Shown here: positions 6,710 through 14,600 of the stretch, piece after piece | Numbering within the stretch: position 1 is the stretch's first letter | Layout: each line of letters begins with the position of its first letter | Assembly: GCA_910579485.1 (NCBI GenBank) | Contig: CAJTVO010000075.1 | Coordinates: 1-16,976, forward strand | Direction of reading: 5' to 3' | Length of the DNA stretch: 16,976 bases | DNA from: an uncultured Oscillospiraceae bacterium | GTDB taxonomy: Bacteria > Bacillota > Clostridia > Oscillospirales > Oscillospiraceae | The notes under the pieces: generated by a model | What the model was told of the DNA's origin: nothing | The model's database searches: none | Seen by the model: only the letters and a program-made list of their open reading frames with translations | Position numbers and translations under genes: made by a program

Positions 6710-7621
6710 TGTTCCGGCATCTGCCTTGCGCCACTCCATTGGAAATTGTGCCTGGGCGCTGGCGGACCCATCGTAGAGCGGTTTGTCATGGGGTCTGAAT
6801 CGAATTTCCCCCGTCAGTGTTTTCTCCAGACGGTCCCGTCCGATGCCGGCGTAATCTTCACGGATCTCACAGCCCCAGAACCGCCTGCCATGCAGCAGGG
6901 CGGCAACGCCGGAGGACGCCGCTCCGGCAAAGGGGTCGAATACCAATCCGCCCTCGTTTGTCAACGCAAGGACCAGACGCTCCGCTAACCCGACCGGAAA
7001 CTGGCAGGGATGCGCTGTTTTCTCCACGTGGCTGCCGGTAACGTTGGGAATGTCCCATACATCCTCCGGATTCTTCCCCAAGGGGTTCCCGGACGGCTGC
7101 CCCCGATTCTTTCCACGGAAGCTCCGTTTGCCGGGATACTTCGCGGGTATCCGGACAGCGTCCAGATCAAAGATATAGTTGTCGCCCTTTGTAAACCAGA
7201 GGACCGTCTCATACCGGCCGCTAAACCGCCGCCTGCAATGAAGGCCATGCCCATAATGCCAGATGATGCGGTTGCGGAGCTTCAGGCCCATATCATAGAA
7301 GATCGGGGCAAGCTCGATGTCCAGAGGCCGGATCATTCCCTTTTTGACATAGCTGCCGGTCTGCCAGCAGATGCTCCCGGTTTCCTTCAACAGCGGGCAC
7401 AGCTTCGTGATGATCTCCTTCTGCCATAAGACGTACTCACCCAGGGGCACTTCCTTTTCATAGGCTTTGCCAATGTTGTACGGTGGAGAAGTAACGATCA
7501 GATCAAATAGTTCCTGTTGGGGCAGCGCATCCAGGAAACGGCCCGCGTCCATCTGAAAAATGGCCGCTGCCGCAGGATATGGTATGGCGCCGCTTGCTGT
7601 GGAAGATATGATCGGTATCAT
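6692..7621 (-). CDS. N4-cytosine/N6-adenine DNA methyltransferase, orphan
   Basis: A 309-residue site-specific DNA methyltransferase of the N6_N4_Mtase fold, using S-adenosylmethionine. Motif IV (TSPPYN, residues 44-49) comes first and motif I (FDPFAGAASSG, residues 228-238) last, preceded by HPCQFPVGLAERLV. This order defines the beta-type circular permutation. TSPPY favours N4-cytosine or N6-adenine; the target is unknown. The start is ATG 7621, 5 bases after GGAGG. It is 12 bases downstream of the virB6 stop and 13 bases upstream of the next ORF, so it is cotranscribed with them. No restriction gene is present, which fits self-protection during transfer. Its last 18 bases nearly repeat the last 18 bases of virB6, which may mark a cassette insertion. 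Confidence 0.9.
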   Translation of the reverse strand: MIPIISSTASGAIPYPAAAAIFQMDAGRFLDALPQQELFDLIVTSPPYNIGKAYEKEVPLGEYVLWQKEIITKLCPLLKETGSICWQTGSYVKKGMIRPLDIELAPIFYDMGLKLRNRIIWHYGHGLHCRRRFSGRYETVLWFTKGDNYIFDLDAVRIPAKYPGKRSFRGKNRGQPSGNPLGKNPEDVWDIPNVTGSHVEKTAHPCQFPVGLAERLVLALTNEGGLVFDPFAGAASSGVAALLHGRRFWGCEIREDYAGIGRDRLEKTLTGEIRFRPHDKPLYDGSASAQAQFPMEWRKADAGTAAAIK

Positions 7622-7633
7622 GCGTACCTCCTG

Positions 7634-7651
7634 TCACTTGATAGCCGCCGC
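7634..7651 (-). repeat. 18-base imperfect direct repeat, copy at virB6 3' end
   Basis: Partner of the copy at 6692-6709, two mismatches. It is the last 18 bases of the virB6-like gene, encoding AAAIK-stop. Chance similarity of alanine-rich C-termini is the alternative explanation. Confidence 0.6.
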
Positions 7652-8539
7652 GACGGCCTTGGTGGTGTTCACCGCCGCCTGGGCGGTGTAGACGGCGCTC
7701 ATGATGTTGGCCCTGGTGGTGGTGTCCAGACCAAAGGTCCCGGCGATCCTGGGGACCTCTCCCGCAGAGAGCATGAGGCCCAGCCCCAGCAGCAGATGTT
7801 CCCGGAAGGCCAGCAGTCCCGCCGTCAGGATGGTGGCTTGCAGAAACGCCGTCAGGCACAGGCCGATGACCTGCTTCATCCACTGGAGGAACCCGTCCGA
7901 GTAGCCGCGCGGCACGCTGAACATGTAGAGGCTCCCCACCGCGATCTGGATGAGCAGGATGCCGCCCCGTTTCAGATTTGCAAAAAATATTTTTATCACG
8001 GCGTATCCCATGGCGATCACGCAGAAGATCAGCATGATCGGGCTGGTGAGCATGGACATCATGAAGTCCGGCGCTCCGGTCATGTCACTGAGGCTGGTCA
8101 CAGCGGAGAAGTCCTCCATGATCTGCCGACCCACCTCTCCAATGCTGGTCCCCAGTCCGGTGATCTCCGCGGTGAACTGCCCCTGCAGGGTCACAGACAA
8201 TTCATAGAGCCGCACCGGGACGGTGGAGAACAGGCTGACCGCCAGGAAGCCCTTCACGATGTTCAGCGCCGTCTGCTGGATGCTGCCCCGTCCGGTGGAG
8301 TAGTCCAGACCAAACTCAAAACAGCAGACCACCACGCTGACGCCGAACAGCGCCCAGCCCAGCTGGCTGAAAAATGTCACGACGGACTGCACCCAGGTCA
8401 GCTCGAAAAGTTCCACGCCCATCATGCCCATGATGGCGAAGAAGTTCCCCAGGAACCCCACGAGCTGTCCATAGAACCAGTCCATGAGATTGCCCATGAT
8501 CGTGTCCGCTACAAAATCCCAGATAAAGATTTGTGTCAC
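7634..8539 (-). CDS. VirB6/TrbL-like conjugation membrane protein (CD1112-type)
   Basis: A polytopic inner-membrane channel component of the type IV secretion system, 301 residues from GTG 8539. It opens FIWDFVADTIMGNLMDWFYG, followed by hydrophobic segments near residues 21-42, 48-72, 94-112, 166-187, 192-210 and 222-246 and an alanine-rich C-terminus. It sits in the conserved series VirB6, PrgI, VirB4, with two methyltransferase genes inserted between. The GTG start overlaps the only ribosome binding site (GGAGG, 8543-8539). Eight bases after that site is ATC (8530), which would give MFIWDFVADT, as I recall for relatives. Its upstream leader is shared with a divergent helicase promoter; no clear promoter of its own is visible. 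Confidence 0.85.
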   Translation of the reverse strand: MTQIFIWDFVADTIMGNLMDWFYGQLVGFLGNFFAIMGMMGVELFELTWVQSVVTFFSQLGWALFGVSVVVCCFEFGLDYSTGRGSIQQTALNIVKGFLAVSLFSTVPVRLYELSVTLQGQFTAEITGLGTSIGEVGRQIMEDFSAVTSLSDMTGAPDFMMSMLTSPIMLIFCVIAMGYAVIKIFFANLKRGGILLIQIAVGSLYMFSVPRGYSDGFLQWMKQVIGLCLTAFLQATILTAGLLAFREHLLLGLGLMLSAGEVPRIAGTFGLDTTTRANIMSAVYTAQAAVNTTKAVAAAIK

Positions 8540-8548
8540 CTCCGTTTC

Positions 8549-8566
8549 CCTGCGTTGACACGCAGG
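8549..8566. promoter_or_regulatory. Operator-like dyad centred on the helicase -35 box
   Basis: CCTGCG - TTGACA - CGCAGG: perfect 6-bp arms flanking the -35 hexamer, 18 bp in all. A protein bound here would block the helicase promoter and could also affect the divergent virB6 leader. No regulator is identified; the double RHH protein of this element is one candidate. Confidence 0.5.
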
Positions 8567-8583
8567 CGTAAATTGGTTAGAAT
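8555..8583 (+). promoter_or_regulatory. SigmaA promoter of the helicase gene
   Basis: TTGACA (8555-8560), a 17-base spacer and TAGAAT (8578-8583), close to consensus at ideal spacing. The expected transcript start near 8590 leaves a leader of about 23 bases to ATG 8613. Confidence 0.8.
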
Positions 8584-8601
8584 GATTGCAAGAAAATTTG
8601 C

Positions 8602-8606
8602 AGGAG
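8602..8606 (+). promoter_or_regulatory. Ribosome binding site deciding the helicase start
   Basis: AGGAG, 6 bases before ATG 8613. The upstream TTG at 8586 lies at or before the predicted transcript start and has no ribosome binding site, so ATG 8613 is preferred. Confidence 0.75.
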
Positions 8607-8612
8607 CCGCCT

Positions 8613-10703
8613 ATGACCTATGAGGAGTTCAAAAGTCAATATCCCATTCGGCTGAACCGGCAGCAGGAGGAGGCCGTCTGCCAGACAGAGGGTCCCATCC
8701 TGCTGCTGGCGGTGCCGGGGAGCGGCAAGACCACCGTGCTGGTCACCCGTCTGGGATACATGCTCCATTGTAAAGGCATCCGCCCGGAGCAGATACTGAC
8801 CGTGACCTACACCGTGGCGGCTACCAGGGATATGAAGGCCCGGTTTATCAGCTCCTTCGGGGAAGACCACGCGGACAAGCTGACCTTCCGTACCATCAAC
8901 GGCCTGTGTGCGGTGGTGATCGGGCGCTATGCCCGGCAGAAGGGAACGGAGCCCTTCGCCCTGCTGGACGATGAGCGGCAGATCAACAGCGTCATCCGTG
9001 ACCTGCTGGCCCGCACCGGGACGGCATTCCCCAGCGATCTTCAGGTGAAGGACGCACGCACGCATATCACCTACTGCAAGAACATGATGCTGACTGAAGC
9101 GGAGATACATGCCCACAAGGTAGACGGGATGGATTTTCCACGGGTCTATTTCGAATATCAGGACTATCTCCTCCGCAGCAGGCGCATGGACTACGATGAC
9201 CAGATGGTCTTCACATACCGCATCTTCCGGCAGCATCCGGATATCCTGGCATACTTCCAGCACCGGTGGCCCTACATCTGCGTGGACGAAGCCCAGGACA
9301 CCTCGAAGATACAGCACGCCATCCTCCGGCAGCTGGCATCCGGCAGCGGCAATATCTTTATGGTGGGGGATGAAGACCAGAGCATCTACGGCTTCCGCGC
9401 CGCATGGCCCCAGGCTCTGCTGGAGTTTGAGCAGGTCTTTCCCGGCGCAAAGGTATTGAAGCTGGAGACCAACTACCGCTCCACCCGCGCCATCGTGGAG
9501 AAGGCGGATGCGTTCATCCGCCGCAACCAGAACCGACGACCGAAGAAAATGCGTACCGAGAACCAGCAGGGCAGTCCCATCCGCAAGATCATGCTGGAGG
9601 ACTACAACCGCCAGTACAATTACCTGCTGAAAGTGGCGGAAAACTGTGAGGAGTCCACGGCAGTCCTCTACCGCAACAATGACAGCGCCCTGCCGCTCAT
9701 CGACCTGCTGGAGCAGAAGGGAGTCCCCTACGCCTGCCGCCAGCGGGAGGGATTTTTCTTTACCAGTCCTCTGGTGCGGGACATCACCGACATGCTGGAG
9801 TTCGCTTTCGATGACGGCAACAAGGATCTGTTCCTCCGCTTCTACTACAAATTGGATTTGAAGCTGAAAAAGGCCGTGATCTCACAGCTGCTCTACGGGA
9901 TGCCCAGAGACAAAAGCGTCTTTGAGGTCCTGCTGGAGAGCGGTGGGCTGGAGCCCTGGCAGATGGGGAAGGTGAAGGCCATGCAGACCCACTATTCCAA
10001 GCTGCCCTACCTGACCAGCTTCGCCGCCATCCAGCGGCTGGTGCGCTATATGGGATATGGCGACTACATCCAGGAGCAGCATGGCGACACGACCAAACTG
10101 GACATCCTTCTCTCTCTGGCGAATCAGACGCCCTCGGTGGGGCAGTTCCTCCTGCATTTGCAGGAGCTGAAGGAGCGCATTGAGACTCTGGAGCCCCGCC
10201 CGGACTGTCCCTTCGTGCTGTCCACCATCCATGCCAGCAAGGGGCTGGAGTATGACCATGTGATCCTGATCGACACGGTGGATGGGCTGCTGCCCTCTGC
10301 GGATGAAGCCGAGGAATTGGAGGAGGAGCGGCGGCTATTCTACGTGGGCGCTACTAGGGCGAGGAAGCAGCTGGAATTTCTCTGCTATGAAAACAAATTT
10401 GGAGAACCGTCCGATGCATCGTTCAGCTTCATCTCCCAGTTCTTAGGCGAGGAGCCAAAGAAAGAGCCGGAACAAAAGGCCCAGCCCGCCAAACCAGCCG
10501 GTCCATCCAAAGAACAGATCGATAACTGGATAAAGGATTACATCCCCGGCACAGAGGTCACCCACAAGATTTTCGGTCGCGGCCTGCTGACCAGGCGAGA
10601 GGGGACCTTCGCCACCATCTCCTTTATGGAAGCCGGGACCAAGAAGATAGACCTGGTCACCTGCCTGCGGCAGGAAAAGATATGGCTGACGCATTTTGTG
10701 TAG
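8613..10703 (+). CDS. UvrD/PcrA-type SF1A DNA helicase
   Basis: A 696-residue ATP-dependent 3'-5' DNA helicase by family. In order: Q motif (LNRQQEEAV, 14-22), Walker A (VPGSGKTT, K39), motif Ia (TYTVAATRDMKARF), motif II (DEAQD, 225-229), motif III (GDEDQSIYG), motif IV (LETNYRST), motif V (STIHASKGLEYDHV) and motif VI (FYVGATRAR, about 576-584, arginine finger). The C-terminus has a lysine/glutamate/proline-rich linker and a Tudor-like segment (VTHKIFGRGLLTRREG), as in UvrD and PcrA. It is the only + strand gene inside the minus-strand conjugation operon, with its own promoter and dyad, and ends 2 bases from the convergent next gene. It could serve element replication, transfer or defence; the sequence does not decide. 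All catalytic motifs are intact. Confidence 0.93.
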   Translation: MTYEEFKSQYPIRLNRQQEEAVCQTEGPILLLAVPGSGKTTVLVTRLGYMLHCKGIRPEQILTVTYTVAATRDMKARFISSFGEDHADKLTFRTINGLCAVVIGRYARQKGTEPFALLDDERQINSVIRDLLARTGTAFPSDLQVKDARTHITYCKNMMLTEAEIHAHKVDGMDFPRVYFEYQDYLLRSRRMDYDDQMVFTYRIFRQHPDILAYFQHRWPYICVDEAQDTSKIQHAILRQLASGSGNIFMVGDEDQSIYGFRAAWPQALLEFEQVFPGAKVLKLETNYRSTRAIVEKADAFIRRNQNRRPKKMRTENQQGSPIRKIMLEDYNRQYNYLLKVAENCEESTAVLYRNNDSALPLIDLLEQKGVPYACRQREGFFFTSPLVRDITDMLEFAFDDGNKDLFLRFYYKLDLKLKKAVISQLLYGMPRDKSVFEVLLESGGLEPWQMGKVKAMQTHYSKLPYLTSFAAIQRLVRYMGYGDYIQEQHGDTTKLDILLSLANQTPSVGQFLLHLQELKERIETLEPRPDCPFVLSTIHASKGLEYDHVILIDTVDGLLPSADEAEELEEERRLFYVGATRARKQLEFLCYENKFGEPSDASFSFISQFLGEEPKKEPEQKAQPAKPAGPSKEQIDNWIKDYIPGTEVTHKIFGRGLLTRREGTFATISFMEAGTKKIDLVTCLRQEKIWLTHFV

Positions 10704-10705
10704 CG

Positions 10706-11203
10706 TCACATGGTCATTTCCATCCCCGCCTTGGGCGCTGAAGTTTTAGACAGCGAAGCAATAAATTCCTTTTCTGCGGTAGATGGATCGCCTTGCCCGT
10801 TGATCTCCCAGTCTGCCAGAATGTCAAATGCGTCATTACATTCCTGTACGGTGACAACGGGACTGGAGTCGTTCATCCGGAGGATCGTTTCCGCCACGAT
10901 CCGGGCAGCGGGATCGTCTCCCTGGCTGAAGGCTGCCAGCTCGTCCCTGGTCAGATACGTTCGCAGTGCCCGCTGCTCTTCGGTAAATGCACACATTTCC
11001 ACCGTACAGGTCTGATTGCCGGGCAGGCAGATGTTCCCTTCTTTAAATGGCTCGGGCGTCAGCTTGAGAATAGCGGTCAGCGGTGAAACGGCGTTTGTTG
11101 ACACACCGATCCCATAGGGCCCGGGTGCCATTTTACATATCCCGTGGGTCAGCTCCCGGAGCTGTTCCGCCAGAAGGACCATTCTGTTTTTGATCTCGCT
11201 CAT
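10706..11203 (-). CDS. Protein of unknown function, 165 residues
   Basis: I do not recognise this family. The start is ATG 11203 (MSEIKNRMVLLAEQL), 5-6 bases after an AAGGAGG whose first bases abut the stop of the DUF3852-like gene; a longer upstream frame was rejected for lack of any start signal. The protein is soluble, with no signal peptide or membrane segment. It has an N-terminal helix, a central strand-rich part with three cysteines (GICKMAPG, GNICLPGNQTCTVEMC) and helical acidic repeats later (YLTRDELAAFSQGDD, VQECNDAFDILADWEINGQ). The 14-base spacing to the upstream gene places it in the conjugation operon. It ends 2 bases from the helicase stop on the opposite strand, so transcription from both sides may interfere. 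Confidence 0.75.
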   Translation of the reverse strand: MSEIKNRMVLLAEQLRELTHGICKMAPGPYGIGVSTNAVSPLTAILKLTPEPFKEGNICLPGNQTCTVEMCAFTEEQRALRTYLTRDELAAFSQGDDPAARIVAETILRMNDSSPVVTVQECNDAFDILADWEINGQGDPSTAEKEFIASLSKTSAPKAGMEMTM

Positions 11204-11217
11204 CTCTGCCCTCCTTC

Positions 11218-11565
11218 TTAAATTCCGATGATGGTCCAGATGTAAGTGGGGGCGGTGAGGGTAAGGATGAGACAGGCGAAAAGGATCACCGGACCGGTCC
11301 ACTCGAACTGGCCATGCTTCTTGTAATCAAAGTACGCGAGGGCTGATTTCCCGAAGAAAGCGATGGTCAAAACCATGTCCAGCGCGGGGAAAACCACGTT
11401 ATTGACAACAGTTTTGATTTGTCCGGCGGCGTCCTTCCAGGTACTCTCCACCACCGCGCCTACATTGCCCTTGCCGCCGGACGTGGCGAAAGCAGGAATG
11501 CAGAGGATGGACATCACCACCAGGGCAAGGAGCAGGGGCCACAGATGTTTTTTGAATTTTCGCAT
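11218..11565 (-). CDS. Small secreted/membrane protein, DUF3852-like
   Basis: A 115-residue protein with an N-terminal signal sequence (MRKFKKHLWPLLLALVVMSI, likely cut after AFA near residue 27) and two later hydrophobic segments (about 54-74 and 90-113, ending TAPTYIWTIIGI at the C-terminus). The size and the signal-plus-two-helices topology resemble VirB2/TrbC pilin-like subunits. I recall the DUF3852 family at this place in Tn1549-like elements, but the pilin role is inference. The start is ATG 11565, 5 bases after GGGAGG. It follows the adhesin gene across a strong hairpin, and the next gene begins 14 bases after its stop. Confidence 0.75.
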   Translation of the reverse strand: MRKFKKHLWPLLLALVVMSILCIPAFATSGGKGNVGAVVESTWKDAAGQIKTVVNNVVFPALDMVLTIAFFGKSALAYFDYKKHGQFEWTGPVILFACLILTLTAPTYIWTIIGI

Positions 11566-11584
11566 AATTACCTCCCAAAAGCTG

Positions 11585-11610
11585 GAGGGCCGTCCCGCAG
11601 GACGGCCCTC
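11585..11610 (-). terminator. Hairpin after the adhesin gene, possible weak terminator
   Basis: Perfect inverted repeat GAGGGCCGTCC - CGCA - GGACGGCCCTC: 11-bp stem, 4-base loop, 24 bases past the adhesin stop. On the minus strand it is followed by CAGCTTTTGG, only four T, so termination would be partial. It could set the level of the downstream conjugation genes relative to the adhesin. Its arms share the GGGCCG core with the hairpin before prgI. Confidence 0.6.
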
Positions 11611-11633
11611 TCCATTATTACATGGTTTTCAAA

Positions 11634-14600
11634 TCAGTACCCTGTCCTGGGCAGAGGTTTACCGGGTTTATAAACCGTGGTGACCCAGCGGTCGGTCGCC
11701 ATGATCCACTGCCCGTTGTAGATGCCGCCCACGTCCGCCTGGTTGACGAACTGGGTACCGCCTGTCAGGCCGGAGAGGACATTGCAGTAAACCGCGGGAG
11801 CCTCCACCTGCCGGAAGTTGGACGGGACCACACCGAACACGCACATAAACTCCGTCACACACTCGTTGGAGGCCAGCCCCAGCGCGGCAGGGGACGCGAT
11901 GATGACCCGGTTCTGCTGGGTGCTGACATTGTCTGCCAGCGTGCGGTACTCGCTGCTGAGGTTGGTTTTGTAGACGATCTTGTAATTCCCAGGCACATTG
12001 TAGGTTCCGGTGACGATCTTATCCAACCGCACTGCCTTGGTGGGCAGGATGTCCCGCCAGTAGAAAGATGTAAGCGCGGTAGTGGAGTTGTTGCCGATGC
12101 CGGAGAGATCATACTTGATGCTCTGACCGGGGACGACCTCGCTGTAGCCGCGCTTGGTGATGGAGACGTTGGTGTAAAGGCTCTTGTTGGTCATGGCGGC
12201 CTTGACGATCTGGCCGGCGTACTCGATCTCCACCTCAATGGGCGTCTTGTCCAGACCATAGAAATCAGCTGATTTGGATTCCACAATTTTGTAGCGTCCC
12301 AACGGCAGGGGCCGGGACTTGGCAACGCCATTCTTGTCTGTCTTGATCGTGTCCGCCAGATCGCCGGAGCGATGCTCATAGATCTCAAATTCCGTGTTGG
12401 GCAGGGGCGTCCCGGCAGGCCAGCCGTTCATGGTGTTGTACTCAGCGGAGGTCTTGGTCACCTGGATCTGGCCGGTGATGGGTGTGTTCTTCCACTCCAC
12501 GATGGTCGTCTCGCCTGCGGTGACATAGACCGTCTTCATCTCGGTGTCCACCAGATAGCCCTCGTTCTCCAGCTCTTTGAGGTAATACCGTCCGGTGGCG
12601 GTCAAGTCCTCGATATAAATGTAACCAGAATTATCCGTGGTGTACTGCCCGATGGGCTTGTGGCTGCTGTCGTAGAGCAGGAAGGTCACGCCGTATATCC
12701 CCTTGCCGGTGGTGCTGTCGGTCTTATGCAGCAGGATACCGGAGAAGGCTTTGTTGGTGATGGTGACCACAGTGGGTTTTCCGTCCTCCACTGTAAAGTA
12801 GTGGGGCGTATTGTCGAGTTTGTACCCATCCGCCGCCTGGGTTTCCACCGCATAGTAATCACCGGCGTCCAGATCCAGCAGGACATGTCCGTCCTTGCCA
12901 GTGGTGACGGTATCCACAAGACCATCGTCCATGCGGCGGATCTCGAAGGAGACGTTCGCCAGCCGCTTGGTGCGGTCGGCTTCATCTACTTTGATGATCT
13001 CCAGCCCGCCCACAGGCGTGTTGTAAAACTTGAGAGTCTGAGCGTCTCCCACCTTGATCTGGATGGTCTTGGGGGTGGTGTCCAGGAGGTAGCCGTCCAG
13101 GGTACGGATCTCCTTGGCGATGATGGTCTTGCCGGGTTCCAGACCCTCGATCACGATGCGGCCATTTTCATCGGTCACATACTCGCCGTTGGCGCTGCCA
13201 AGCACCTGTCCGTTGGACCCAGTGACCAGGAAGGTCACGCCCTTCAGGGGCGTGGTGGTGCCGGTGATGTACTTTTCGATGATCAACCGGGTCTTGGGGT
13301 CATTCTCGAAAGTGAGATCGTTGCCGCCGTTGGTACCGCCGCCAATGCTGGTATTTCCACCCGGATCGGTCGTACCGCCAGCGGTTCCTCCGCTATTCAC
13401 GGAATTAGAGCCGTTTTTCACGATGATAGTCTGGGGCGTAGAATTGAGGACATAGCCGCTGGGAACTTTCGTCTCGACCACGACCACAGTGCTGCCGGGA
13501 ACGAGGCCCGTGACCGTCACAGTCCCATCCTTGCCAGTGGTGTAGCGGCCCAGCACAGTGCCGTTGCCGTCCCGTACCGTGAACTCCGTGCCGGGGACAG
13601 GCTTCCCGGTGACAGAATCTACCTTCGTGATCGTCAGGCTGCACAGAGGTTCATTGAGGAATGTCAGGGTCTGCGTGTCCAGAGGATTCACCGTGACTGT
13701 CTGGGTCTGGGTACTCTGGTCGATGACGTAGCCGGGGGCTGCCTTGACCTCCTTGGCCACCACCGTCCCAGTGATGCCGGAAATCCGAATTTCTCCCTTG
13801 TCATCTGTGGTGTAGAGGCCGTTGCTGCTCAGATGGCCGTTGTCATTATCAACATACCCGCCGTTGGCGTAGGTGAGTTGGAACTGCGCTCCGGCGATGA
13901 ACGCGCCAGTCACGCTGTCCTTCTTTTGGATGACCAATGTGCCAGCCCGCTTGTTCCAGAACGTCAATTGCTGCGCCTCGCCTGCTTTGATGAGGATGTC
14001 TTGGGGCGTCCCGTCTAAAACGAAACCTTCCACGGTCCTGATCTCCCGTACTTTCACAGTCGTACCGGGTTCAATGCCGTCCAGCACGATCTCTCCGGCC
14101 TTGTCGGTATAATAGACCCCATCATCCGGGCCGACAGCGCCGCCGTTGCCGTCCACGACCTTGAAAGCCACGCCGGACAGCGGCTCGTTCTCCGTCCCCT
14201 CGATGAATTTGCGGATGATCAGGGTGGTGGCAGGCTCATCATCGAAGATCAGGCTGTTGGCCACGCCGGAGCGCACCACGATATTCTTGGGAGTTTCGTC
14301 CTTGATGTAGTCGGTGGGGGCTTTGCTCTCGGACACCACATAGGTCCCGTTGGGGGTCAGGCCAGAGACAGTGACGGTACCATCTGTCCCGGTGGTGTAC
14401 CGTCCGATGTTCCTGCCCTCGCTGTCCTTCACAGTGAACTCCGCGCCCTTCAGGGGCTTCTGGGTCACCGCGTCCCGCTTCAGGATGGTCAGGGTGCAGA
14501 GGGGATCATCGTAAAATCGGAGCGTCTGAGTGTCCCCGGCGTTGACCACCACGGTCTGCGGGGTGGGGTCCGCCTGATAGTTGTCCGGTGCTTTGACCTC

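Noticed and set aside
8586..8612. TTG at 8586 as helicase start
   Set aside because: It lies at or before the predicted transcription start and has no ribosome binding site; ATG 8613 has AGGAG at 6 bases.
7517..8623. 368-residue + strand open frame opposite virB6
   Set aside because: It is rich in His, Gln and Arg, as expected for the reverse of a hydrophobic membrane protein, and runs through the helicase promoter; no start signal.
12372..14018. 548-residue + strand open frame opposite the adhesin
   Set aside because: It is antisense to well-formed Cna-B repeats, has low-complexity composition, no ribosome binding site and no recognisable domain; it is a GC-rich shadow.
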